Shown piece after piece: positions 45,088-53,815 of a DNA stretch of 64,000 nt; position 1 is the first letter of the stretch, and each line of letters begins with the position of its first letter. The translations under genes and the position numbers were made by a program. Source of the stretch: Saccharibacillus sp. CPCC 101409 (GTDB lineage: Bacteria > Bacillota > Bacilli > Paenibacillales > Paenibacillaceae); contig NZ_JAULSA010000004.1 of the NCBI RefSeq assembly GCF_030518235.1, positions 248,001-312,000 on the forward strand, given 5' to 3'. The notes beneath the pieces were generated by a model that had not been told where the DNA came from, ran no database searches, and saw nothing but the letters and a program-made list of their open reading frames with translations.

Positions 45088-48000
45088 CCCCGGCTTGGAT
45101 GCCGAGCGACTTGGCGTAAGCGATCAGGGCATTCTCGAAACATACGAGAGGCGCTCTGACGGTGCCCGCGCCGATCTGGCCTACGCCTGCTTCTTTGTGC
45201 GCGATGCCCGTGTTGATAATCGGGGTGATGCCGGTCTCGACGACTTTGCGGATATCGATGCCGAGCGTCGCGCCTTTGAAGTTCCAGTTCGGAATCGCCC
45301 AGGTCGGGTTGTTGGTGATGGAGATACGCTGCATCTCTTCCGAGATGAGCTGCGCGTCGTCCAGACCGCTCAAGCCGACAAAGCGCGTAACGCCCGGAGC
45401 CGCGATCATCGCCATGCCGCCGACGCCGACCGTTTCCGTAATGGCGCTGTCGCCGATGTCCGGGTTGGCTTGTTCGGCCGAGTAACCCGTGAAGTACAGG
45501 CCGTCCGGCGTATTGACCGGACCGTTAAACCATTCGTCGCCCAGGGCGCTGATGCGGACGCCGAAGTTTTCCCCGTTGCGCGCCATGGTGGTGACGACGC
45601 AGCCTTCTTTGATTTTGCGCGCGTAATCGACCATCGCTTTGCTTGTCGCCATCATGATATTGAGGAAGAATTGATCCGTGTTCGCCAGGAATTGAATCAC
45701 GTCCGCTTTATCCTGCTGATCGACGTCGAGCATGGTAATCGCCGGCGTGATTTCTTTCAGGAAGACGAGCGACGCCGCGATATTGCGCTGGTGGAACTCG
45801 TCGCCCATGCCGATCGCCCGGGCGATCATCACGTTCAGGTTCAAGCCTTCGTCGAACGTTCTCAGCGCCTGGCCGAGCACCGGACCCAGCACGTCGCGCA
45901 TCCACTTGAGGCGGTTGATGACGTTCTCGTTGTTGGCGCCGAAACGAAGCACTTCGCCGATGCCTTCGTTCATGATGCAGAAGCCGGTCGTGCCGTCCGT
46001 TTTGTTCTCCACGATGAATACCGGGAAGTTCGCGGACGTGATGCCGCCCATCGGACCTACCGCGCCCGCATGGTGACACGGAATGAATTTCACTTCGTTG
46101 TTCTCGAGCTGACGGCGCGCGTCGTCCTGATCGGCCGCCCAGCCTTCGAACAGCATGGCGCCGATCACGGAGCCTTTCATCGGGCCGGTCATGTTCTCGT
46201 ACTTGATCGGCGGTCCGGCATGCAGGATCACTTTCTCGCCGGTGTTCAGCTGCGGGATCACTTCTTTGGCCGGACGCGCGTCCACCAGGAACGGCTGCGA
46301 TTCCAGCAGACGGCCGACGATTTTATCGTTTGCCGCGTTGATCTCTTCTTCGCGCTTCTCCAGCTCGTTCAGGATGCGGATCAGCTTTTGATTGCCGCCG
46401 GCTTTAGGACGCCACGAGAACTGCAGCGCTTTGCCGCCGAACGCGGTGATCGATTCGGTGAAGCTTTGAATCCCGATATTGATAACGCGCGGCACGCTGC
46501 TTAGCAGTTCGAGCACTTTCTCGCCCGGCGCCGGCACTTCGATCTTCGCTTCGGTATATTCGACGCGGCCTTTATCGGCGGTTTGAAGCTCGCGGCCCAT
46601 CAGTTTCAATGCCAGCCTGATGGCGCGGGCATTGCTGCTTTCGACGATTACGCCGGCGTCCTGCAGCGTTTGAACGGCCTGCGCATAGTTCTGCGGGTCC
46701 TGCTCCGTGCCGACCACGGTGCCGATCACATGCAGCTGGCGGCTTGTTTCCCTGGCCTGGGCCAGGGCGTCTTTGATGCTCGGCGCAAGCGCGCCGGCCA
46801 TATCCGCATGCGCTCCGTAACCCAGTACGACGTCGACCAGGATGATGCCCGTCGTGTCGTCTTTGAGCACTTCTTTGAGCTTGTTCACGCGCACTTCCGG
46901 ATCGATCATCGGATGGGGTTTGCCCTGTGTGTACACGTCGTCGCCGAGATCCATCACCTGGAAGCCCTGCGTGTTCAGGATATAGCCTTCTTCGCCTTTG
47001 ACGTTGTCCAGGCCCAGCGCGTCGGAGATCAGCGTCGCCGCTTCGCTCGCCAGCGTTCCGCCGGAGTACAGCCCTTTGACCGTTTTGCCCGCCGGCAGCG
47101 GCCGATCGACCGTAAATTCGATCGGCTCGTTGTAATTGGCCCGCACTTCGTCGCCGTTCGCGATATCGACCGCGATCTTGGCGGCTTCTTCCAGCGTGTA
47201 CGCCAGCGATACGTTGCCGATGTGCGCTTCCGGCTTCTCGCCCAGGAACAGCGCCACAACCGGCTTGGACAGCGATTGCAGCAGCTGCATCACGTTGTCG
47301 CGCACTTTTTTGGAGGGCGGTTTGGAAATAATCAGGATCACGTCCGTCGGATCGTGCTGCTCCAGCGCGACGACCGCGTCGATCATGGTCCGCGCGTCGA
47401 CGCCTTCTTTCAGGTCGCGTCCGCCGGTGCCGATCGCATGCACGACGCCGCCGCCCAGACGGTCGATAATCGTCGTGGCTTCCTGGATGCCGGTGCCCGA
47501 CGCGGCGACGATGCCGATATTCCCGGGATTGGTCACATTGGTGAAAGCGAGCGGAATGCTGGATAATACGCCCGTTCCGCAGTCCGGACCCATCAGAAGC
47601 AGTCCTTTCTCATGCGCTTTTTGCTTGAGGCGAATTTCGTCTTCCATGCTGACGTTGTCGCTGAACGAGAAGACGTGCAGGCCGGAATCCAGCGCTTTCT
47701 CGATTTCGCCGGCGGCATAGATGCCCGGAATAGACAGCAGGGCCAGATTGGCGTCCGGCATTGTCTCAAGCGCGTCTTTCCAGTTGTCCACGCTGACTTC
47801 GCCGCCGCTTTTTTTGCTGCCCGCAAGGTCGCTCAAGAAGCGCTTTACTTCTTCCACGACGGGATCCAGCACCTTGGAGTCGTCGGATTCGACGACGATC
47901 GCCATATCGTTGGCGCCCGCCGCCTGCACTTCCCCGGTGAACAATCCGGCCGCTTTGAGGATGTCTTTGTTCGCGTCGGTCGCCATCATGACCTGCCCCT

Positions 48001-48094
48001 GCTTCACGCCGTCCAATTTATTGATGGAGTTGGTTAACAACATTAAGTTGATCGAATCTTGATAATTATTTTTTTGAATCACGGAATATAACAT
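45080..48094 (-). CDS. allFG: FdrA-DUF1116 fusion, oxamate carbamoyltransferase AllF-AllG
   Basis: 1004 residues from the ATG six bases after AAGGAGG. Residues about 1-510 are FdrA (succinyl-CoA-synthetase-like; MGPDCGTGVL, IGIVAASGTGIQEATTII, LYSGGTLASEA). From about 540 to the end is DUF1116 (INIGIQSFTES, HAGPPIKYENMTGPMKGS, HHAGAVGPMGGITS, MARNGENFGVRI). Elsewhere these are separate proteins (FdrA about 555, YlbE about 420 residues). With AllH it should convert oxalurate and phosphate to oxamate and carbamoyl phosphate. First gene of the operon. Confidence 0.85.
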   Translation of the reverse strand: MLYSVIQKNNYQDSINLMLLTNSINKLDGVKQGQVMMATDANKDILKAAGLFTGEVQAAGANDMAIVVESDDSKVLDPVVEEVKRFLSDLAGSKKSGGEVSVDNWKDALETMPDANLALLSIPGIYAAGEIEKALDSGLHVFSFSDNVSMEDEIRLKQKAHEKGLLLMGPDCGTGVLSSIPLAFTNVTNPGNIGIVAASGTGIQEATTIIDRLGGGVVHAIGTGGRDLKEGVDARTMIDAVVALEQHDPTDVILIISKPPSKKVRDNVMQLLQSLSKPVVALFLGEKPEAHIGNVSLAYTLEEAAKIAVDIANGDEVRANYNEPIEFTVDRPLPAGKTVKGLYSGGTLASEAATLISDALGLDNVKGEEGYILNTQGFQVMDLGDDVYTQGKPHPMIDPEVRVNKLKEVLKDDTTGIILVDVVLGYGAHADMAGALAPSIKDALAQARETSRQLHVIGTVVGTEQDPQNYAQAVQTLQDAGVIVESSNARAIRLALKLMGRELQTADKGRVEYTEAKIEVPAPGEKVLELLSSVPRVINIGIQSFTESITAFGGKALQFSWRPKAGGNQKLIRILNELEKREEEINAANDKIVGRLLESQPFLVDARPAKEVIPQLNTGEKVILHAGPPIKYENMTGPMKGSVIGAMLFEGWAADQDDARRQLENNEVKFIPCHHAGAVGPMGGITSANFPVFIVENKTDGTTGFCIMNEGIGEVLRFGANNENVINRLKWMRDVLGPVLGQALRTFDEGLNLNVMIARAIGMGDEFHQRNIAASLVFLKEITPAITMLDVDQQDKADVIQFLANTDQFFLNIMMATSKAMVDYARKIKEGCVVTTMARNGENFGVRISALGDEWFNGPVNTPDGLYFTGYSAEQANPDIGDSAITETVGVGGMAMIAAPGVTRFVGLSGLDDAQLISEEMQRISITNNPTWAIPNWNFKGATLGIDIRKVVETGITPIINTGIAHKEAGVGQIGAGTVRAPLVCFENALIAYAKSLGIQAGDE

Positions 48095-48116
48095 GAATAT
48101 CCTCCTTTTGACTACC

Positions 48117-48136
48117 AGTATAACCGCTTTCATTAG
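48117..48136 (-). promoter_or_regulatory. Candidate promoter/operator of the oxamate carbamoyltransferase operon
   Basis: Minus strand CTAATGAAAGCGGTTATACT: a -10-like TATACT preceded by TGAAAGCGGT, which recurs upstream of allC (51865-51890). No good -35 is seen, as expected for an activator-dependent promoter. It also partly resembles a CcpA cre site. Confidence 0.4.
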
Positions 48137-48208
48137 AACGAAATATGCACACACTCTATAAAAACGCTCCGCCTTTTGTGCACTTTAAATAAAAAAGCCG
48201 GAGACGCT

Positions 48209-49141
48209 TTGTGCTATGTTAATAGCAAAATACTATGGAAATTGGATAGAAAGGCGCTGATTAAACTGAACGATTCTTCCGGCTTCGAATGTACGACCGT
48301 TCCTGTTCATACGGTCGACGGCCTGCAATTGAACGGAACTTTTTATCGCGGAACAGGCAATCGAATTTACAAAGGAACGATTCTTTACCTGCACGGCGGA
48401 GGCCTGATCTTCGGTCATCGGGAAGATCTGCCCGAGCCTTATATCTCGCTGCTGACGGAGAGCGGCTACGGCCTGCTTGCGCTCGATTATCCGCTCGCTC
48501 CCGAAAGCAAGCTGCCCGATATCATGCGGTCGATCGGCCGGTCTGTCGAATGGTTTGTCCGGGAAGGCCCGCACATATTGAACCTGGACCGCTCGGATTA
48601 TTATCTGATGGGACGTTCCGCCGGCGGGTACCTGGCTTTGTACCATGCCGCGCATGCCGTCGTCCGGCCGCGCGGTGTGATCGCTTTTTACGGCTACTAC
48701 AGTCTGAACGATCCCGGCTTCCACGTCCCCGGACGGCACTTCCTCCAGTATCCGCGGGTGTCCGACGCGACGATGCGCAGCCTTGCCGCCGACAGCCCCG
48801 TCGCAGCCTCTTCGTCGGAGCAGCGTTACCTGCTTTACCTGGCCGTTCGTCAGCGCGGGAACTGGATTCCTTTCGTTTCCGGCGACCGGAACCCGGTCCG
48901 CGATTACGAACTGACCAAGCAGCAGCTGGCCGGCCTGCCCGCGACGTTTATCGCCGCCGCGAACCGCGATCCGGACGTGCCGGTCAGACAATCGAAAATG
49001 CTGCATAAGTACATCCCGGATAGCGAGCTTCATCTGGTCGACTCGGCGGAACACGACTTCGACCGCACGCAGACAAACGAATTGGGCCTGGACGTCTACC
49101 GCAAACTCGCGGCATGGCTGGATCGAAACTCCGAACTTTAA
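48209..49141 (+). CDS. HSL-type alpha/beta hydrolase
   Basis: About 310 residues; the start is uncertain (TTG at 48209 with GGAGA ahead is used, TTG at 48176 or 48242 is possible). Hormone-sensitive-lipase features: YLHGGGLIFG oxyanion motif, GRSAGGYLAL nucleophile Ser, acid in AANRDPDVPV, His in SAEHDFDR. Cytosolic carboxylesterase. It is divergent from the oxamate operon but nothing in the sequence ties it to that pathway. Confidence 0.8.
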   Translation: MCYVNSKILWKLDRKALIKLNDSSGFECTTVPVHTVDGLQLNGTFYRGTGNRIYKGTILYLHGGGLIFGHREDLPEPYISLLTESGYGLLALDYPLAPESKLPDIMRSIGRSVEWFVREGPHILNLDRSDYYLMGRSAGGYLALYHAAHAVVRPRGVIAFYGYYSLNDPGFHVPGRHFLQYPRVSDATMRSLAADSPVAASSSEQRYLLYLAVRQRGNWIPFVSGDRNPVRDYELTKQQLAGLPATFIAAANRDPDVPVRQSKMLHKYIPDSELHLVDSAEHDFDRTQTNELGLDVYRKLAAWLDRNSEL

Positions 49142-49158
49142 TACCCGGACACATGACA

Positions 49159-49249
49159 AAGCAGGACTATTGGTCGGATTAAGCCTTCCAATACCTTGTC
49201 AACGCTAAAAGTAAGATTAAGAGTTGACAAGGTATTAATAGCCCTGCTT
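49159..49249. terminator. Nested inverted repeats between convergent genes
   Basis: Inner perfect 14-bp stem AATACCTTGTCAAC (49190-49203) / GTTGACAAGGTATT (49223-49236) and an outer stem AAGCAGGACTATT (49159-49171) / AATAGCCCTGCTT (49237-49249) with one mismatch. Probably a bidirectional terminator for the hydrolase and MFS genes. Confidence 0.55.
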
Positions 49250-49265
49250 CTTTATGAGTTTTTAG

Positions 49266-50558
49266 TTAGACGCGAGCCGCTTTTTTGGAAGAAGAAGTGA
49301 GCGAGCTTATCGTAAACACTACCGTACCGATCAGCAGAATAATCGCCCCGATATAGAATCCCCATTGGCCCGAACCGGTGGTATCGATAATGTAACCGGT
49401 CAGCGCCGGCGCAATCACGGACGACGACATCCCGAAGAAGTTGAATACGCCGAGCGTGGACGCGACCGATTTGGAATCGGCTTTATCGGTGATGTAAGAA
49501 ATCAGGACGGGATCGACAGCCAATTTACCGAGGAATCCGTACATCAGCAGCACGCCGGCGAGCAGTCCCGCATTCGGCACGAAGACCGAGACCGAGATCA
49601 AGACCACCGACGAGATTTCGAGTCCGATAATGATTTTCGGCTTGTTGTGCTTCATTTTGTCGGACAGGCTGGCAAAGTACAAAGCACCCGGAACCGCGGC
49701 GACCGCGATCATGGACGTAATCAGGCCGATCATCGAACCCTGGATGCCGCGTTCGGACTCCAGGAATTTCGGCAGCCACGTGACGATCAGGTAATACGCG
49801 TAGCAGGTCGAGAAATACAGCAGATAAGAAGCCACGAGTTCTTTGCGGAACAAGCCTTTTTTGGGCTTGGATTCTTCCGAAACGGCTTGAGCCAGCGGCT
49901 CGATCGTTTCGTCGCTCGCGGCTGTTTTGGCCGCCTGCGCGGTCGGAACGTTTTGCGGATTTTTGGCGCCCACGATCATGACGGCAAACCAGACGACCAG
50001 GAATATAATCAGGCCGGCCGAGATAAAGACCATCGTTTGCCACGGCAGATGCAGCTGCTTGACCAGGAACGACGAACCCGTCATCCCCAGGATCAGGCCC
50101 AGCGCGGAACCGGAGTTTACGATCGCCGTCGCGATGCCTTTCTTCTCGGGCGGAACGTGCTGCGCCGTAAGCGAGAACGCCGCGCCGTAATACGTGCCAC
50201 AGCCTACCCCCGCCAACACGGAACCGATATAGATCATGGTTAGATTTTGAGCGAATGCGATTGAGATAACCCCCAGCGCAAATACGATAAAGCCGGGAAT
50301 CAATACTTTCTTCTGGCCGAATTTGTCGACCATGATGCCGGAAGGAATCTGGAGCGCCGTGTACCCGAAGAAATAACAGGAAGCGATCAGGCCCATCGCC
50401 GCGTTGGTTTGCGGACCGATCGTGCCTTGAATTTCCGTATAAATCGGCGAAAGCATGGAGCGGTATACCCAGATAATCGCCCAGCCCATACAGAACGTAA
50501 AGACGACTCTTTTCCAATAATTCGGCGGGTAAATACTTTTGTTTTGAAGTGTAGACAT
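49266..50558 (-). CDS. MFS transporter, probable allantoate/ureide carrier
   Basis: 430 residues with about twelve membrane segments in two halves joined by a charged loop (about 200-230, ending ESKPKKGLFRKEL). MFS loop motif DKFGQKK at about 80. Anion:cation symporter-like organisation (MGLIASCYFFGYTALQIPSGIMVDKFG). It lies 35 bases after allC on the same strand, so uptake of allantoin, allantoate or a related ureide is a reasonable inference. Confidence 0.82.
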   Translation of the reverse strand: MSTLQNKSIYPPNYWKRVVFTFCMGWAIIWVYRSMLSPIYTEIQGTIGPQTNAAMGLIASCYFFGYTALQIPSGIMVDKFGQKKVLIPGFIVFALGVISIAFAQNLTMIYIGSVLAGVGCGTYYGAAFSLTAQHVPPEKKGIATAIVNSGSALGLILGMTGSSFLVKQLHLPWQTMVFISAGLIIFLVVWFAVMIVGAKNPQNVPTAQAAKTAASDETIEPLAQAVSEESKPKKGLFRKELVASYLLYFSTCYAYYLIVTWLPKFLESERGIQGSMIGLITSMIAVAAVPGALYFASLSDKMKHNKPKIIIGLEISSVVLISVSVFVPNAGLLAGVLLMYGFLGKLAVDPVLISYITDKADSKSVASTLGVFNFFGMSSSVIAPALTGYIIDTTGSGQWGFYIGAIILLIGTVVFTISSLTSSSKKAARV

Positions 50559-50593
50559 CGCTACCCAACTTTCTTTTTTAGTCTATCGATCGA

Positions 50594-51820
50594 TTAATAG
50601 GCCAATCGTTTCAGGGCTTCGGCCAGCGCTTGTACGCCCTGCTGGATATCGACGGCTTCCGTATGCTCCGCCGGGTTGTGGCTGATGCCGCCGATCGAAG
50701 GAACGAAGATCATGCCCGTCGGCACGCGCGGCGCAAAGATTTGCGAATCGTGTCCGGCGCCGGAGTGCATCGCCTGATAATTCAGGCCGTTTTCTTTGCA
50801 TACGCTTTCGATGGTTGCGATGATGTCGGCGTCCATCGGCACCGGCTGCTCGTTCATCCAGTTATCGATTTCGATCTCGATGCCCATCTTGCCGGCGATG
50901 TCTTTCATATCGCTCTCGATCTCCCGCGTAAAGCGTTCCAGTACCGCAGCGTCGGTGTGACGACAGTCCATCGAGAACAGCGTTTCCCCCGGAACGACGT
51001 TCACGGTGTTGGGCTTGGGCTCCACTCTGCCGAACGTAAGCACGAGCGGATTGCCTTCGGCTCTGGCTTTGTCGAGACTCTGCGTCACGATGCGGGCCAT
51101 GCACTCGACGGTGTCTTTGCGATATTCCATCAGCGTCGTACCCGCATGGTTGGCTTCGCCTTTAAGCGTGATCGTATATCGTTTCTGGCCCACGATCGCG
51201 TTGACGACGCCGACTTTTTTGCCGGTGTTCTCCAGGAAGTTGCCCTGCTCGATATGCAGTTCAAGGAAAGCGGCAATCCGGTTGTGCCGCGGTTCGCCTT
51301 GCATAAAGTCGAATCCGGCTTCGCGCATGGCGTCGACGAATTTCACGCCCTGGGCGTCCGCGATTTGTTCGACGTCTTTGCGATCGGCAATGCCGAAAAT
51401 ATTCTTGGACCCCCAGAATACGTAAGGGAAACGGGAGCCTTCTTCTTCGGCCATCGAAATGATTTGCAGGGACTTTTTCGGTTTGCCTTCGCTTTCCAGC
51501 AGTCCCTTGACCGCTATGTAGCCCGCCATGATGCCAAGCTGTCCGTCCAAGCGACCGCCTTTGACCACGGTGTCCACATGGGAGCCTGTCGCGATAATCT
51601 CTTCCGGCTGTTCCGTTCCTTCGATCGTGGCGAACAGATTGCCGACGGCGTCGAATTCGACGGTCATGCCGAGGTCTTCGAATTTCTTCTTCAAAGCCTG
51701 CTGCGCGTCGATCCAGGATTTGCTATAAAGCAATCGAGTGGTACCGGGACCTTCGACATCCGATATGTCCGAAATCCAGTCCATCAGCTCGTCGATTGTT
51801 TGCGGTTCGGGTTGGATCAC
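50594..51820 (-). CDS. allC: Allantoate amidohydrolase
   Basis: 408 residues from the GTG behind GAGGTGAGC. M20 peptidase-like hydrolase: GSHVDTVVKGGRLDGQLGI at about 78-96 (metal ligands His and Asp), AEEEGSRFP at about 124-132 (Glu pair), LELHIEQG at about 190, GAGHDSQIFA at about 356, HNPAEHTE near the end. Dimerisation domain in the middle. The family includes carbamoyl-beta-alanine and N-carbamoyl-amino-acid hydrolases; the allE/allD/pucG/pucR context points to allantoate. Two metal ions (Mn or Zn type) expected. Confidence 0.88.
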   Translation of the reverse strand: MIQPEPQTIDELMDWISDISDVEGPGTTRLLYSKSWIDAQQALKKKFEDLGMTVEFDAVGNLFATIEGTEQPEEIIATGSHVDTVVKGGRLDGQLGIMAGYIAVKGLLESEGKPKKSLQIISMAEEEGSRFPYVFWGSKNIFGIADRKDVEQIADAQGVKFVDAMREAGFDFMQGEPRHNRIAAFLELHIEQGNFLENTGKKVGVVNAIVGQKRYTITLKGEANHAGTTLMEYRKDTVECMARIVTQSLDKARAEGNPLVLTFGRVEPKPNTVNVVPGETLFSMDCRHTDAAVLERFTREIESDMKDIAGKMGIEIEIDNWMNEQPVPMDADIIATIESVCKENGLNYQAMHSGAGHDSQIFAPRVPTGMIFVPSIGGISHNPAEHTEAVDIQQGVQALAEALKRLAY

Positions 51821-51864
51821 AAAAGCTCACCTCGTTTTATTTTTGTGTGGGTCAAGCTAGGTTC

Positions 51865-51890
51865 AGTATAAATACAACCGCTTTCAATAG
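51865..51890 (-). promoter_or_regulatory. Candidate promoter/operator of allC
   Basis: Minus strand contains TGAAAGCGGTTGTATT then TATACT, sharing CTAWTGAAAGCGGTT with the fdrA-side site at 48117-48136. A CATTGGTCAT stretch beside it loosely resembles the Bacillus PucR box. Confidence 0.4.
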
Positions 51891-51963
51891 CATTGGTCAT
51901 TTATACAAAACGTTGGGCGGGTTTTGTTTAATCTGCACATTTTGAGTGAGCCGTTTAGCTTTA

Positions 51964-52187
51964 AAATCCTATTCGTTAAAGAGGCTTAGAAGCTGCGGGA
52001 GAAATTCTTTAGCGTAGGCTTTCGATGTGTCTTTCTTCGAAAGACTTTAGGTCGCGTGTTGAAATCGGGAAGCTTTGATTGGATTTTAATGGAAGCCCCC
52101 CGATTTCAAAGGCGATCACTATCAAGCATATCCTTCCGAAGTGACTTTCTCCGAAAGTCTTGACTTCACTGAATTTTTCCCTCCGCT
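51964..52187 (-). repeat. Structured repeat element, copy 1 (upstream of allC)
   Basis: Shares with 57622-57773, in the same order and orientation: AAATCCTRTTCGTWAAA, GCTGCGRGAGAAATTC, a block GGTCGCGTGTTGAAATCGGG plus AAGCTTTGATT, CCCGATTTCAAAGGCGA, and TTCACTGAATTTYTCCCTCC. An inner stem pairs TTGAAATCGGG (52059-52069) with CCCGATTTCAA (52099-52109); an outer one pairs GGGAGAAATTC with GAATTTTTCCC. Two extra small hairpins of the TCTTTC/GAAAGA type are inserted in this copy. Confidence 0.75.
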
Positions 52188-52365
52188 TATTGGCCTCTAT
52201 TAAAACCTACGTTTAAAACCCATGTCTTCTAACGGTCCACGACTTTTTCTGAAAGTCTGTAGTCTGCCCTTGCGACGCTATCGTCCTCGAAAGTTTATGC
52301 ACCGCTTCCAAAGCGACTTGCTCCGAAAACCTTTACTCACCGAATTTTGCTTTCGACTTATCGAC
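52141..52365. repeat. Two related ~53-bp units in the pucG-allC gap
   Basis: Units at 52142-52196 and 52313-52365 share the order GACTT-CTCCGAAA-CTT-ACTCAC(T/C)GAATTTT-(C)GACTTAT/CGCTTAT. Weaker GAAAGT-containing relatives lie at about 52240 and 52275. No convincing gene; the open frame at 52222-52464 is not supported. Confidence 0.45.
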
Positions 52366-52414
52366 TTGGCGGCGTTAAAGGAATCCGGTTGTTCGGCACT
52401 TTATGGATTCTTGC

Positions 52415-53641
52415 TTACTTGGTTTCTTTCGAATCGGCCAGATAGACGTCCAGGGCGGCTTTGACGGCTTTTCCGGGGTGGATCGGGGCGTCGAAGTAGA
52501 GTAAAGCGGCTTCGAGGGCGCCGAGTACGTGCAGGACGTTTTCTTTGCGGCTGCTGTAGCCCATGTTGCCGATGCGCCAGATCTTCCCCTGCAAATCGCC
52601 GAAGCTGCCCGCGATTTCGACGCCGAATTGTTCCAGCAGGAAGTCTTTGATCGCGGCGGCGTCGATGCCCGGAGGAACCAGGATGGGCGTGACGGTCGGG
52701 ATCTTGGTGGCTGCGTCGCCGTAAATCCCCAGTCCCATCGCCCGGATGCCCGCGACGACGGCCCGGTCGTTCAGGCGATGGCGGGCGTAGACGCGCTCGA
52801 TGCCTTCTTCCAGCAGCAGACGAAGGCCGGTATGAATGCCGTAAATCATCGAAGTCGCTTCGGTATGATGGTTGATCCGGCTGTCGTTCCAGTAATGGAT
52901 CAGCTGGCTCAGGTCCAGGTAATTGCTCTGGATAAAGCGGTCGTTGCGGTCCGTCCGGCTGAGTCCCAGTTCTTTCTGGTAGCGCGATTCGATGACGGTT
53001 TGGGCGCGTTTATTGAAGGTGATCAGCGATAATCCGGACGGCACGCTGACGCATTTCTGGGAACCGGCGATCGCGACGTCGATGTTCCATTTATCGACCT
53101 CGATCTCCATTCCTCCGTATGTGGCGACCATATCGACGACGAACAAGACGTCTTGGCCGCGGCAGTAGGCGCCTACTTTTTCCAGTGCCTGCACTTGTCC
53201 GTTCGCCGTTTCTCCGTGCACCATCGCGACGATCTTCGGCTGCACTTCGGCAATCTTGTCGATAATCTCCTGCTGATCGAATGTTCCGTTCCAGTCCTTT
53301 TCCAGCATGATCACTTCCGCCCGCGCGCGCTGCGCGATCTCCGACAGCAGGTACGCGAAGCGGCCGTAAGCGGGAATCAGCACTTTGTCGCCCGGCTCGA
53401 TCAGCGCGATCAAAGCGGCTTCGATCCCGGACCGGGACGTCCCGTCAATGACAAAAGCCTGCTCGTTGACCGTGCCGAACGGGACTTTGATCATTTCTTT
53501 GACTTCGTTCATGATGGACAAAAAGGCCGGATCGAATTGACCGAGGATCGTATGGCTCATGGCGCGCAGCACTTTCGGATGCGCTTCTACCGGTCCGGGC
53601 GTCATAATCGTTCGTTGCGGAATATCCAGTTCTTTGAACAT
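52415..53641 (-). CDS. pucG: (S)-ureidoglycine-glyoxylate aminotransferase
   Basis: 408 residues from the ATG eight bases after GGAG. Class V PLP aminotransferase: TPGPVEAHPKVLRAM at the start, GTSRSGIEAAL at about 63-73, VVDMVATYGGMEI (PLP-contacting Asp) at about 164, and the Schiff-base Lys in GSQKCVSVPSGLS at about 190. Bacillus PucG, of nearly the same length, transaminates ureidoglycine with glyoxylate. Divergent from pucR across a perfect inverted repeat. Confidence 0.9.
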   Translation of the reverse strand: MFKELDIPQRTIMTPGPVEAHPKVLRAMSHTILGQFDPAFLSIMNEVKEMIKVPFGTVNEQAFVIDGTSRSGIEAALIALIEPGDKVLIPAYGRFAYLLSEIAQRARAEVIMLEKDWNGTFDQQEIIDKIAEVQPKIVAMVHGETANGQVQALEKVGAYCRGQDVLFVVDMVATYGGMEIEVDKWNIDVAIAGSQKCVSVPSGLSLITFNKRAQTVIESRYQKELGLSRTDRNDRFIQSNYLDLSQLIHYWNDSRINHHTEATSMIYGIHTGLRLLLEEGIERVYARHRLNDRAVVAGIRAMGLGIYGDAATKIPTVTPILVPPGIDAAAIKDFLLEQFGVEIAGSFGDLQGKIWRIGNMGYSSRKENVLHVLGALEAALLYFDAPIHPGKAVKAALDVYLADSKETK

Positions 53642-53663
53642 GTTTATTTTCTCCATCTCTCTT

Positions 53664-53711
53664 AGGGCGTGTCTTCAAATCTGCTTCTTTCGAGGTTTGA
53701 AGACACGCCCT
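53664..53711. promoter_or_regulatory. Perfect 16-bp inverted repeat between pucG and pucR
   Basis: AGGGCGTGTCTTCAAA (53664-53679), 16-base spacer, TTTGAAGACACGCCCT (53696-53711), 23 bases from the pucG start. Either an operator or leader hairpin controlling pucG, or the remains of a tiny mobile element whose ends resemble IS termini. Confidence 0.5.
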
Positions 53712-53815
53712 GGTATTTACTTGACTGTCGTCACTCCGGCCGTTCGGCAGACATGCTATACTTTATAAAGAATCATTCTTTCGGTTCCATACAGGCTTAC
53801 AGAAAGGATACAGAT

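Noticed and set aside
49266-50558. Naming the MFS carrier as a specific allantoin permease
   Set aside because: It does not belong to the NCS1 allantoin permeases; only position suggests a ureide substrate.
52222-52464. 80-residue open frame on the + strand
   Set aside because: It lies in repeat DNA, overlaps the end of pucG antisense, and has no ribosome site or recognisable sequence.
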